Below are positions 49,492-58,491 of a stretch of DNA of 64,000 nucleotides, piece by piece. This DNA comes from Streptomyces sp. 135 (GTDB lineage Bacteria; Actinomycetota; Actinomycetes; Streptomycetales; Streptomycetaceae), in NCBI RefSeq assembly GCF_020026305.1, contig NZ_CP075691.1, positions 4,402,001-4,466,000 on the forward strand, read 5' to 3'. Made by a program: the position numbers and the translations under genes. Below the pieces are notes generated by a model. It had not been told where the DNA came from, made no database searches, and worked only from the letters and a program-made list of their open reading frames with translations. Positions within the stretch are counted from its first letter, which is position 1. Every line of letters begins with the position of its first letter.

Positions 49492-50955
49492 ATGCCCGCG
49501 TCCATGATCTCGCGCCGTGCCGTCGCCGTCCCGGGCGGCCGTCCCGTCACCGCCGCGGTGACCGCCGTCCTGTGCGCGGCACTGCTGTGCACCGCGCCGC
49601 CGGCCACGGGGGTGACGGAAGGGGCCGCTCCGCACGGGGCGCCCGCCGAGACCCCTGCCGACCGCGCGCACCGCGACTTCCTCGACCACGGGCCGAGGGC
49701 GGGCGTCATGACCGTCGCCCACCGGGGGCAGTGGCGCAAGGCGCCCGAGAACAGCCTCGCCGCGATCCGGGCGGGCTTCGCGGACGGCGCCGAGATCGTC
49801 GAGGCCGACGTCCGGCTGACCAAGGACGGGGTCCCCGTCCTGATGCACGACGAGACCGTGGACCGCACCACGAACGGCACCGGCCGCGTCGCCGACCTCA
49901 CCCACGCCCAGCTGAGCGGCCTGCGCCTGCGCGCGGGGCTCGGCGGCCGCCAGGCGGCGGTCACCGGCGAGCGCGTCCCCACCCTCGCCGAGGCCATACG
50001 GGCCGCCCGCACGCTCGGCCTCGTCAACCTCGACCGGGCCTGGCAGGACCGCGAGGCCGTCTGGCGGGTCCTTGAGGAGACCGGCACCGTGCGCAACGGC
50101 CTCTTCAAGTCCAGGGCGCCGGTGCCCGAGGTGCGGGCGTTCCTCGACGGCCATCGGGGCGCGCTGTACATGCACGTGGTGGACGACGCCAACGCGGCGT
50201 CCGTGGCGGACTTCGGGGCGGCACGGCCGCCCGCGTTCGAGGTCGTCTTCGACGACGTCCGCGACCAGGTGGCCGCCCCCGCCTTCCTCCAGGAGCTGCG
50301 GGCGACGGGCCGCGTGTGGTTCAACACCATGCGCAACGGCTTCGCGGCCCGGTTCACCGACGAGGCCTCGCTGATCGACCCCGCGCGCGGCTGGGGCGCG
50401 CTGATCGCCCACTACCGGGCGACGGTCCTCCAGACCGACAACGTGGAGGCGCTCAGGCGCTACCTGACCCAGGGCGTCGCGGACCCCGTCCCGCCGGGCG
50501 CGGTGCGCGTCCAGGCGGAGAACTACGCCCCGGGCGGCAGGGGCAGGGCCTACCACGACATCGACCCCGGGAACCGGGGCGACGGGCCGGGGCGGCCCGG
50601 TGAGGACGTCGACATCTGCGACCACGACGGAGCGGTGGTGGTGTGCTGGATGCGCGGCTCGGAGTGGCTCACCTACGGAGTCGACGTACCGAAGGACGGG
50701 CGCTACACCCTCATGGCCCGCGCCTCGTCCCCGTACACACCCGCCGGGACCTATCGGATCGCCTACGACGGCGCCCCGCCCGGCAAGGCCGTGCCGGTCG
50801 CCAACACGACGGCTCACCATGCCTTCGTACTCCAGGACAGCCGTGACCCGCGGCAGCTGACCCGGGGCCACCACCACGTGCGGCTGTCCCTGGACGCGGG
50901 CGCGTTCCAGAACTGGAACCTGGACTATCTGCAACTGGAGCCGGTCGGGCCGTAG
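49492..50955 (+). CDS. Secreted glycerophosphodiester phosphodiesterase with carbohydrate-binding-like C-terminus
   Basis: 487 residues. Signal peptide about 1-40 (VTAAVTAVLCAALLCTAPPATG). GDPD barrel with AHRGQWRKAPENSLAAI (catalytic His), EADVRLTKDGVPVLMHDETVDRTTNG (metal Glu/Asp, second His). The last ~150 residues (from RVQAENYAPGGRGRAYHDIDPGN to NWNLDYLQLE) look like a CBM6/35-type beta-sandwich. It should hydrolyse glycerophosphodiesters or teichoic-acid-like polymers outside the cell, with the C-terminal module holding it to glycans. ATG 49492 or 49504. Confidence 0.88.
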   Translation: MPASMISRRAVAVPGGRPVTAAVTAVLCAALLCTAPPATGVTEGAAPHGAPAETPADRAHRDFLDHGPRAGVMTVAHRGQWRKAPENSLAAIRAGFADGAEIVEADVRLTKDGVPVLMHDETVDRTTNGTGRVADLTHAQLSGLRLRAGLGGRQAAVTGERVPTLAEAIRAARTLGLVNLDRAWQDREAVWRVLEETGTVRNGLFKSRAPVPEVRAFLDGHRGALYMHVVDDANAASVADFGAARPPAFEVVFDDVRDQVAAPAFLQELRATGRVWFNTMRNGFAARFTDEASLIDPARGWGALIAHYRATVLQTDNVEALRRYLTQGVADPVPPGAVRVQAENYAPGGRGRAYHDIDPGNRGDGPGRPGEDVDICDHDGAVVVCWMRGSEWLTYGVDVPKDGRYTLMARASSPYTPAGTYRIAYDGAPPGKAVPVANTTAHHAFVLQDSRDPRQLTRGHHHVRLSLDAGAFQNWNLDYLQLEPVGP

Positions 50956-50993
50956 ACGCAGCTCCTGAACGGAACAGATCAAGCCACCTGCCG

Positions 50994-51019
50994 GACCCGG
51001 AGGGAATGCCCTCCGGGTC
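50994..51019. terminator. 11-bp hairpin before pirin gene
   Basis: GACCCGGAGGG and CCCTCCGGGTC pair around AATG. Terminator of the GDPD gene, or a leader structure of the pirin gene 66 bp further. Confidence 0.7.
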
Positions 51020-51084
51020 TCGTTCGTTCAGGTGGCAGAAAGTTCTACGTTCAACTAAAGTGAGCGCACAAGGAGGTACCGACC

Positions 51085-52041
51085 ATGCCTGCAGTGACCG
51101 TCGAGAACCCGCTGACCCTGCCCCGAGTGGTGGCACCGGCCGACGCCGTGGCACGCCCCGTGCTCGCCGTGACGACCGCGCCCAGCGGCTACGAGGGCGA
51201 GGGGTTCCCGGTGCGCCGGGCCTTCGCGGGAATCAACTACAAGTACCTCGACCCGTTCATCATGATGGACCAGATGGGCGAGGTGGAGTACGAGGCGGGA
51301 GAGCCGAAGGGCACCCCCTGGCACCCGCACCGCGGCTTCGAGACGGTCACGTACCTGATCGACGGCACCTTCGTGCACCAGGACTCCAACGGCGGTGGCG
51401 GCACCATCCGCAATGGCGACACCCAGTGGATGACGGCCGGCTCCGGCCTGCTGCACATCGAGGCGCCGCCGGAGGAGCTCGTCATGTCCGGCGGCCTCTT
51501 CCACGGCCTCCAGCTGTGGGTGAACCTCCCCGCCAGGGACAAGATGATGGACCCGCGCTACCAGGACATCCGCGGCGGCCAGGTCCAGCTGCTCGCCTCC
51601 CCCGACGGCGGCGCGCTGCTGCGCGTCATCGCCGGTGAGCTCGACGGGCACCAGGGCCCCGGCATCACGCACACGCCGATCACGATGATCCACGCGACCG
51701 TGCGGCCCGGCGCCGAGGTCACGCTGCCCTGGCGCGCGGACTTCAACGGCCTCGCCTACGTCCTCGCCGGACGCGGCACGGCCGGTGCCGAGCGCCGCCC
51801 CCTGCACGGCGGGCAGACGGCGGTCTTCGGCGCGGGCTCCTCGCTGACCGTGCGGGCGGACGAGCGGCAGGACGGGAACACTCCCGACCTGGAGGTCGTG
51901 CTCCTCGGCGGGCAGCCGATCCGCGAGCCGATGGCGCACTACGGGCCGTTCGTGATGAACACGCAGGCCGAGCTCCAGCAGGCCTTCGAGGACTTCCAGA
52001 AGGGGCTTCTCGGGACGGTCCCCGCCGTGCACGGCATGTAG
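51085..52041 (+). CDS. Pirin-family protein
   Basis: 318 residues, bicupin. The N-terminal cupin has the metal-binding HPHRGFETVTYLIDG and MTAGSGLLHIEAP; the C-terminal pirin domain follows (RPGAEVTLPWRADFNGLAYVLAG). Pirins may have quercetinase activity or modulate metabolic enzymes. GGAGG at the ideal distance precedes the ATG. The start region contains AGTT/AACT dyad-like sequence near 51045-51060. Confidence 0.9.
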   Translation: MPAVTVENPLTLPRVVAPADAVARPVLAVTTAPSGYEGEGFPVRRAFAGINYKYLDPFIMMDQMGEVEYEAGEPKGTPWHPHRGFETVTYLIDGTFVHQDSNGGGGTIRNGDTQWMTAGSGLLHIEAPPEELVMSGGLFHGLQLWVNLPARDKMMDPRYQDIRGGQVQLLASPDGGALLRVIAGELDGHQGPGITHTPITMIHATVRPGAEVTLPWRADFNGLAYVLAGRGTAGAERRPLHGGQTAVFGAGSSLTVRADERQDGNTPDLEVVLLGGQPIREPMAHYGPFVMNTQAELQQAFEDFQKGLLGTVPAVHGM

Positions 52042-52120
52042 TTCGCACGTTCCGGGGACGCGCACGGCAGACAGCCGTACCTGGCGTGCGCGGCCCCGTC
52101 CGGCGTGCTCGGGTGGGAGG

Positions 52121-53161
52121 GTGCAGACCCTTCTTCCCGAGCCCGTCCGGCGTCTGGCCGCCTGGTGCGTGGTCGTCCTGCTCGTCGTCGGCGTGGGTGC
52201 CGTCGGCGTCTGGCTGTGCGTCACCTTCAAGACGGCCGTGACACCGGTCCTGCTCGCCCTGCTCGGCACCGCGCTCCTCGGACCGCTGTACCGGCGCCTG
52301 CTCCGGATGAAGGTGCAGCGCTCCCTGGCCGCCGGGCTGACCTGCGCGGCCGTCGTCGCGGTCGTCGGCGGCGTCACCTACATCGTGGTGCGGGCCCTGA
52401 TCGACACCGGCGGCCAGATCATCGCCTCCCTGAAACAGGCCGCGACCGACGTCGCCAAGTACTTCGGGGCGGCGGGCACCTCGCTGGACGACATGGCGTC
52501 CAACGCCAAGGAGCTCCTCGGCAAATTCGGCGGGACCGCCGCCTCCGGGGTGCTCAGCGGGCTCAGCGTCGTCGGCGAGGTCATCGCCATGGCCGTGCTC
52601 GCGCTGCTGCTGGTCTTCTTCTTCCTGCGGGACTCCGGGCGGGCGATGGCCGCCCTGCGCTCGCTCTCGCCCGGCGACTCCGCCGATGTCGTGGAGGCCA
52701 TGGCGCACCGGGCCTTCGGCGCCATCGAGGGCTTCATGCGGGGCACGACGATCATCGCGTTCATCGACGCGCTCTGCATCACCGTGGGGCTGCTGGTCCT
52801 GCGGGTGCCCGGAGCCGTGGGCCTCGGCGCGCTCGTCTTCGTCGGCGCCTACATCCCCTACCTCGGCGCCTTTCTGTCCGGCGCGGTCGCCGTCCTGGTC
52901 GCCCTCGCCGACCGGGGCTTCGCCATCGCCCTCTGGGCGCTCGGCGTGGTCCTCGCCGTCCAGGTCCTGGAGGGCCACATCCTCCAGCCGGTCATCCAGA
53001 GCCGGACGGTGCAGATGCACCCGGCGGTGGTGATGCTGGCGATCACCGCCGGGGCGTCCGTCGCCGGGATCATCGGCATGCTCCTCGCGGTCCCGCTGAC
53101 AGCAGCGGCCTTCGGCATCCTGGCGGAACTACGCTCCCGCTACACGGCCCCCGCCCCGTAG
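52121..53161 (+). CDS. AI-2E family transporter
   Basis: 346 residues with about seven to eight transmembrane helices. The sequence GAYIPYLGAFLSGAVAVLVAL and VLEGHILQPVIQSRTVQMHPAVVMLAITAGASVAGIIGMLLAVPLTAA matches the AI-2E/PerM superfamily, often cation or small-molecule exporters. GTG 52121 has GGGAGG directly upstream. Ends in dispersed repeat copy C. Confidence 0.88.
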   Translation: MQTLLPEPVRRLAAWCVVVLLVVGVGAVGVWLCVTFKTAVTPVLLALLGTALLGPLYRRLLRMKVQRSLAAGLTCAAVVAVVGGVTYIVVRALIDTGGQIIASLKQAATDVAKYFGAAGTSLDDMASNAKELLGKFGGTAASGVLSGLSVVGEVIAMAVLALLLVFFFLRDSGRAMAALRSLSPGDSADVVEAMAHRAFGAIEGFMRGTTIIAFIDALCITVGLLVLRVPGAVGLGALVFVGAYIPYLGAFLSGAVAVLVALADRGFAIALWALGVVLAVQVLEGHILQPVIQSRTVQMHPAVVMLAITAGASVAGIIGMLLAVPLTAAAFGILAELRSRYTAPAP

Positions 53162-53215
53162 GGGGCGCGGGGAACTGCGCGCTCAGCCCACACACACCCG
53201 CACCCAACCGACGGA
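53153..53215 (-). repeat. Dispersed CGCGCAGTTCCCCGCG element, copy C
   Basis: On the minus strand it reads CGCGCAGTTCCCCGCGCCCC then CTACGGGGC, preceded by TCCGTCGGTTGGGTGCGGGT. It overlaps the end of the AI-2E gene and precedes the convergent phosphatase gene stop. Confidence 0.7.
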
Positions 53216-53235
53216 CCCGAGCCACCCACCCGCCC

Positions 53236-55431
53236 CTACTCCGCCCCACCGCCGGAGGCCCCCGCCCCCTCATACAGCTCGAACCAAATGCTCTTCCCGT
53301 CCCCCCGCGGATCCACCCCCCACGCGTCCGCCAGCAACTCCATCAGCACCAGCCCCCGCCCGGACGACGCCAGCTCACCGGGATGCCGCTTGTGCGGCAG
53401 GTCGTCGCTGCCGTCCGCGACCTCCGCCCGCAGCCGCCGCGCCCCCGGCTCCCCGCTGACCTCGGCGACCAGCAGCGCGTCGCCGTCGGTGTGCACCAGG
53501 ACGTTCGTGAGCATCTCCGAGACCATCAGGACCGCCGAGTCGACCTGGTCGTCGTCCGCCCAGTCGTGCAGCAGCTCCCGCAGGTGCCGGCGGGCCCCCG
53601 CGATGCGCTCCGGCTCGGCCTGCGCGACCGTCAGGACCGTGCGGCGGGCGGTGCGCTGCTCGGGGCGGCTGGTCCGGCTCAGCAGCAGGACCGCTATGTC
53701 GTCCTCGCGGCGGTCGGCCAGCGGGCCCGTCGTGTAGTGCGAGGAGGGCCCGTGCACGGCCTGCACGAGCGAGTCCGCGAGCTGTTCGAGACCGTTCCCG
53801 TGTTCGCCGCCGTCGCCCTCGCCCCCGTACTCCTCCAGGATCGTCCTGATCCGCGACCAGCCGCTGTCCAGGTCGTGGCCGCCGGTCTCGATCAGGCCGT
53901 CGGTGCAGATCAGCATCGTCTCGCCGGGCTCCAGGACGAGACGGGTCGTGGGGTAGTCCGCGTCCGGGTCGACGCCGAGCGGCAGCCCGCCCGCGGTGGC
54001 CCGTTGCAGAACCGTTCCGTCACTCATGCGTATCGCCGGTTCGGGATGGCCGGCGCGGCCGATCTCCAGGACGCCGGTCGCCGGATCCGCCTCGACGTAC
54101 AGGCAGGTCGCGAAGCGCGGGTCGTACACCGTGGTCTCGTCGGCGCCGCTGCCGCTGGACCCGTACGTGATGGACTCCGTGATGCCCGACAGGAAGCGCG
54201 TGGCCCGGGAGAGCACCGCGTCCGGGCGGTGCCCCTCGGACGCGTACGCGCGCAGGGCGATCCGCAGCTGCCCCATCAGGCCCGCCGCGCGCACGTCGTG
54301 CCCCTGGACGTCGCCGATGACGAAGGCGATGCGGCCGCTCGGCAGCGGGATCATGTCGTACCAGTCGCCGCCGACCTGGAGGCCGCCGCCGGTCGGCACA
54401 TAGCGGGCCGCCACGCTCATCCCCGGGATCTGCGGCCCGAGCATCGGCAGCATCGACCGCTGGAGGCCCTCGGTCAGCTCGCGCTCGGACTCCGCGACCC
54501 CGGCCCGGGAGAGGGCCTGCGCCAGCATCCGGGCGACCGTCGTCAGGACGGAACGCTCGTCGGGGGTGAAGGACACCGGGTAGGCGAAGGCGGCCATCCA
54601 CGCGCCCATCGTGCGGCCCGCCACCGTCAGCGGCAGGAACGCCCACGACTGCCGCTCGAAGCGCCGGGCCAGCGGCCAGGCCGCCGGATAGCGGCGGCGG
54701 TAGTCCTCCGGCGAGGAGAGGTAGACCGCGCGGCCGGTGCGCACCACCTCGGCCGCCGGGTAGTCGGTGTCCAGCGGCATCGCGGAGAAGGGCCCGTCGT
54801 CGCCCGGCTGGTGGCCGTGGTGCCCGATGATCGTCAGCCGGTCGCCCGCCGCCCCGAAGACCGCGAGCCCGTCCGGCGAGAACCCCGGCATGGAGAGCCC
54901 CGCGGCGACCCGCAGCACCTCCTCCGTCGACCGGGCCTCGGCGAGCGCGCGGCCCGCATCCAGCAGGAACGCCTCGCGGGAGCGGCGCCAGTCACCCGTC
55001 ACGGGTGTGCGGGCCGCGGTGCCCGGCGCGGGCTCGGTCACCTCCTGGAGGGTGCCGATCAGCTCGTACGCCTCGGTCGCGTCGTGCAGCACCGGCTTGG
55101 AGCGGCTGCGTACGGTGCGCAGCACGCGCCGCCCCGTGTCGTCCATGATCCGCAGCCGGGCCTCGGCGAGGGTGCCTTCGGCGACGGCCAGCTGGACGGT
55201 TCCGTAGATCTCGTTCCAGTCGACCGGGTGGAAGCGCGAGCGCACGGCGGCCTCGGTCAGCGTCTGGGCGCGTGCGGGCAGGCCGAGGAGCCGGGCCGCC
55301 TCCGCGTCCAGCGTGACGGTCCCGGAGGCGTTGTCCCAGCGCCACAGGCCGGTCGCGATGGCGGCCAGGACGTCCCGCACGGGAGGCAGGGGATCGTCCG
55401 CCACCTGCGAGAGGGGATCGTCGGTGCGCAT
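53236..55431 (-). CDS. PAS/GAF/SpoIIE-type phosphatase with anti-sigma-like ATPase domain
   Basis: 731 residues. N-terminal PAS-like domain (LLGLPARAQTLTEAAVRSRFHPVDWNEIYG), a GAF domain (about 155-310), a SpoIIE/RsbU PP2C domain (GGDWYDMIPLPSGRIAFVIGDVQGHDVRAAGLMGQLR and LLICTDGLIE-type MLICTDGLIETGGHDLDSG) and a C-terminal HATPase (VSEMLTNVLVHTDGDA, GRGLVLMELLADAWGV). The mix lets one protein both dephosphorylate anti-anti-sigma factors and bind sigma factors. Streptomyces has many; target unknown. It starts at ATG 55431. Confidence 0.9.
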   Translation of the reverse strand: MRTDDPLSQVADDPLPPVRDVLAAIATGLWRWDNASGTVTLDAEAARLLGLPARAQTLTEAAVRSRFHPVDWNEIYGTVQLAVAEGTLAEARLRIMDDTGRRVLRTVRSRSKPVLHDATEAYELIGTLQEVTEPAPGTAARTPVTGDWRRSREAFLLDAGRALAEARSTEEVLRVAAGLSMPGFSPDGLAVFGAAGDRLTIIGHHGHQPGDDGPFSAMPLDTDYPAAEVVRTGRAVYLSSPEDYRRRYPAAWPLARRFERQSWAFLPLTVAGRTMGAWMAAFAYPVSFTPDERSVLTTVARMLAQALSRAGVAESERELTEGLQRSMLPMLGPQIPGMSVAARYVPTGGGLQVGGDWYDMIPLPSGRIAFVIGDVQGHDVRAAGLMGQLRIALRAYASEGHRPDAVLSRATRFLSGITESITYGSSGSGADETTVYDPRFATCLYVEADPATGVLEIGRAGHPEPAIRMSDGTVLQRATAGGLPLGVDPDADYPTTRLVLEPGETMLICTDGLIETGGHDLDSGWSRIRTILEEYGGEGDGGEHGNGLEQLADSLVQAVHGPSSHYTTGPLADRREDDIAVLLLSRTSRPEQRTARRTVLTVAQAEPERIAGARRHLRELLHDWADDDQVDSAVLMVSEMLTNVLVHTDGDALLVAEVSGEPGARRLRAEVADGSDDLPHKRHPGELASSGRGLVLMELLADAWGVDPRGDGKSIWFELYEGAGASGGGAE

Positions 55432-55594
55432 TGACCCACTTTAGGAAGATGTACGGCGAAGTCGCCACCGAGCCCGGCCGCACCGGCCCCGCTCGGGCGG
55501 GCCCCGGCGGATATCCGGAAACCGATCTTCGCCCGGACGGTAGCCTTGGGAGGGTCTGCTCTCTCCCCTATTCGCGAAGACTGGATGAACGACG

Positions 55595-57358
55595 ATGCAT
55601 CGGTACAGGTCCCACACCTGCGGCGAGCTCCGCGCCTCTGACGTCGGCACCGACGTCCGGCTGAGCGGCTGGCTGCACAATCGCCGAGACCTGGGCGGCA
55701 TTCTCTTCATCGATCTCCGCGATCACTACGGCATCACGCAGCTGGTGGCCCGCCCGGGCACCAAGGCCGCCGAGGTCCTGGACAAGCTCTCCAAGGAGAC
55801 GGTCGTCCGCGTCGACGGCAAGGTCGTCTCGCGCGGCGCGGAGAACGTGAACACCGAGCTGCCCACCGGCGAGATCGAGATCGAGGCCTCCGACGTCGAG
55901 GTGCTCGGCGCGGCGGGCCCGCTGCCCTTCACGATCAACGCCGAGGACGGGGTGAACGAGGAGCGCCGCCTGGAGTACCGCTTCCTCGACCTGCGCCGCG
56001 AGCGCATGCACCGCAACATCATGCTGCGCAGCGCCGTGATCGCCTCGATCCGCTCGAAGATGGTGGCCCTCGGCTTCAACGAGATGGCGACGCCGATCCT
56101 CACCGCGACCTCCCCCGAGGGCGCCCGTGACTTCGTCGTCCCCTCCCGTCTGAACCCCGGCAAGTTCTACGCCCTGCCGCAGGCCCCGCAGCAGTTCAAG
56201 CAGCTGCTGATGATCTCCGGCTTCGACCGCTACTTCCAGATCGCGCCGTGCTTCCGCGACGAGGACGCCCGCGCGGACCGCTCGCCGGGCGAGTTCTACC
56301 AGCTCGACGTCGAGATGAGCTTCGTGGAGCAGGAAGACGTCTTCCAGCCCATCGAGAAGCTCATGACCGAGCTGTTCACGGAGTTCGGCGGCGGCCGCGA
56401 GGTCACCTCGCCCTTCCCGCGCATCCCGTTCCGCGAGTCGATGCTGAAGTACGGCAACGACAAGCCCGACCTGCGCGCGAAGCTCGAACTGCACGACATC
56501 ACGGACATCTTCGAGGGCTCCGACTTCAAGGCCTTCGCGGGCAAGCACGTGCGCGCGCTGCCGGTGCCGGACACGGCCTCGCAGTCCCGCAAGTTCTTCG
56601 ACGGCCTCGGTGACTACGCCGTCGAGCACGGCGCCAAGGGCCTGGCCTGGGTGCGCGTCGCCGAGGACGGCTCGCTGACCGGCCCGATCGCCAAGTTCCT
56701 GACCGAGGCGAACGTCGCGGAGCTGACCAAGCGGCTCGGCCTGGAGGCCGGCCACGCCGTCTTCTTCGGCGCGGGCGAGTTCGACGAGGTCTCCAAGATC
56801 ATGTCGGCGGTGCGCGTCGAGGCGGCCAAGCGCGCGGGCCACTTCGAGGAGGGCGTCTTCCGCTTCTGCTGGATCGTCGACTTCCCGATGTACGAGAAGG
56901 ACGAGGAGACCGGCAGGATCGACTTCTCCCACAACCCCTTCTCGATGCCCCAGGGCGGCATGAAGGACCTGGAGGAGAAGGACCCGCTGGACATCCTCGC
57001 CTGGCAGTACGACATCGTCTGCAACGGCATCGAGCTGTCCTCCGGCGCCATCCGCAACCACGAGCCCGAGGTCATGCTGAAGGCCTTCGAGATCGCGGGC
57101 TACGACGCGGAGACCGTGGAGCACGAGTTCGCGGGCATGCTGCGCGCGTTCCGCCTCGGCGCCCCGCCGCACGGCGGCATCGCCCCGGGCGTCGACCGCA
57201 TCGTGATGCTCCTGGCCGACGAGCCGAACATCCGCGAGACGATCGCCTTCCCGCTCAACGGCAACGCCCAGGACCTGATGATGGGCGCGCCGACCGAGCT
57301 GGACGAGTCGCGGCTGCGCGAGCTGAACATCGCGCTGCGCAAGCCCGCGGCGCAGTAG
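55595..57358 (+). CDS. aspS: Aspartyl-tRNA synthetase
   Basis: 587 residues, class II. OB-fold anticodon domain (GTDVRLSGWLHNRRDLGGILFIDLRD), motif 2 (CFRDEDARADRSPGEFYQLDVEMSFV) and motif 3 (GGIAPGVDRIVMLLADEPNIRETIAFPLN), with the bacterial insertion domain in between. ATG 55595. A strong Rho-independent terminator follows. Confidence 0.97.
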   Translation: MHRYRSHTCGELRASDVGTDVRLSGWLHNRRDLGGILFIDLRDHYGITQLVARPGTKAAEVLDKLSKETVVRVDGKVVSRGAENVNTELPTGEIEIEASDVEVLGAAGPLPFTINAEDGVNEERRLEYRFLDLRRERMHRNIMLRSAVIASIRSKMVALGFNEMATPILTATSPEGARDFVVPSRLNPGKFYALPQAPQQFKQLLMISGFDRYFQIAPCFRDEDARADRSPGEFYQLDVEMSFVEQEDVFQPIEKLMTELFTEFGGGREVTSPFPRIPFRESMLKYGNDKPDLRAKLELHDITDIFEGSDFKAFAGKHVRALPVPDTASQSRKFFDGLGDYAVEHGAKGLAWVRVAEDGSLTGPIAKFLTEANVAELTKRLGLEAGHAVFFGAGEFDEVSKIMSAVRVEAAKRAGHFEEGVFRFCWIVDFPMYEKDEETGRIDFSHNPFSMPQGGMKDLEEKDPLDILAWQYDIVCNGIELSSGAIRNHEPEVMLKAFEIAGYDAETVEHEFAGMLRAFRLGAPPHGGIAPGVDRIVMLLADEPNIRETIAFPLNGNAQDLMMGAPTELDESRLRELNIALRKPAAQ

Positions 57359-57367
57359 CCGGAAGGG

Positions 57368-57404
57368 AAGGGGCCCGGAACCGAACGGTTCCGGGCCCCT
57401 TTTC
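57368..57404 (+). terminator. Terminator after aspS
   Basis: AAGGGGCCCGGAACC and its exact complement flank GAAC and are followed by TTTTC. Ten bases past the aspS stop. Confidence 0.95.
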
Positions 57405-57518
57405 TCGTTTCCCGGGCCTCATCTCCCTTGCCTGGGCCTCATCTTCGTTTCCCGGGCAACCCGAGCGGCGGCCCACCGCGTTCCACGGCTGTGGGAGACC
57501 GAAGAGAACGGTGGATAC

Positions 57519-58154
57519 ATGGGCGGCGGGGGCGACTTCGAGACGTTCGTCGCCGCCGCGCGGGAGATACCGGGGCTGGGGCCCCGGACGAGGGCGCGCA
57601 TACCGGACGGCTCACGCCAGGCGCTGGTGGTGACCGGCGAGGCGCGGGACGCCAACCGCTCGACGGCGGTGCTCTACGCCCGGCAGGGCCGCACGGCCGA
57701 CTGGCGGGCGGTGAGCGGTCCTTGGCCCGCGCACAACGCGCTGCGCGGCTGGACCGACCACCACCGCCAGGGCGACCTCAGGTCCCCCGTGGGCGTCTTC
57801 GGGCCGACCGACGCGGGCGGGCTGCTCCCGGATCCCGGGACCGACTTCCCGTACGACAGGGGCCCGGCGTTCAGGGCGCGCGGCACCGGCTTCGAGGGCG
57901 AGTCGCTGGACGGCTCCTTCGACTACGTCATCGCCGTCAACGACAACCGCAGGCCCGGTACGACACCGCTGGACTGGACCCGGCCGCTGGGCGCGGGGCG
58001 AGGCGGCGGAATCTGGCTGCATGTGGACCATGGAGGGCCCACTCAGGGGTGCGTGTCGCTGCCGAGGGCGCGCATGAAGGAACTGCTCCGCACGCTGGAG
58101 CCGGACGGGAAACCGGTGGTCGTGATGGGAGACGCGGCGGCGCTGGGCAGGTGA
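57519..58154 (+). CDS. L,D-transpeptidase (YkuD) family protein
   Basis: 211 residues. The catalytic motif is IWLHVDHGGPTQGCVSLP (His, Ser/Gly-Cys nucleophile). Upstream: GDLRSPVGVFGPTDAGG, a common YkuD stretch. These enzymes form 3-3 crosslinks in peptidoglycan or attach proteins. No signal peptide or membrane helix is visible after ATG 57519, which would leave the protein in the cytosol, unusual for the family; the start may be wrong or the domain has another role. Confidence 0.85.
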   Translation: MGGGGDFETFVAAAREIPGLGPRTRARIPDGSRQALVVTGEARDANRSTAVLYARQGRTADWRAVSGPWPAHNALRGWTDHHRQGDLRSPVGVFGPTDAGGLLPDPGTDFPYDRGPAFRARGTGFEGESLDGSFDYVIAVNDNRRPGTTPLDWTRPLGAGRGGGIWLHVDHGGPTQGCVSLPRARMKELLRTLEPDGKPVVVMGDAAALGR

Positions 58155-58177
58155 CGCCCGCCCCGAGGGGTGGACCC

Positions 58178-58357
58178 TCAGGCGGCGTGCGTGGGCGAGG
58201 AATCAGCCTCGGCCTCGGCCCATTCGGTGACGAGCCGCTCATACACGCGCCGCTCGTCGGGCCGCAGCCGTCCGCCGGCGCCCAGCCACAGCGCACGGAT
58301 CTCCTCGTTGACCTCCTCGGCGGTGCGCCGCCGGTCGGGGGAGGGAGTCGTGGCCAT
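58178..58357 (-). CDS. Small conserved-looking helical protein
   Basis: 59 residues from ATG 58357 to TGA at 58178: short N-terminus with Arg/Glu, then TAEEVNEEIRALWLGAGG and DERRVYERLVTEWAEAEA, an amphipathic two-helix pattern. Near identical-size proteins with EVNEEIRALW are found next to Streptomyces genes, but no function is known. Codon third positions are G/C. Confidence 0.65.
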   Translation of the reverse strand: MATTPSPDRRRTAEEVNEEIRALWLGAGGRLRPDERRVYERLVTEWAEAEADSSPTHAA

Positions 58358-58491
58358 GCAGTGAAGCTTACGTAGGGGAGTGTGAAGACGGCGTCAAATT
58401 AAGCCGTCTCTCCGCATGACTTAGCTCACCGTGAAGTAAGCCGTGAGTCAGGCCACGTTGGCCAACGGCCTTCCGGACGTGGGGGAATGGC

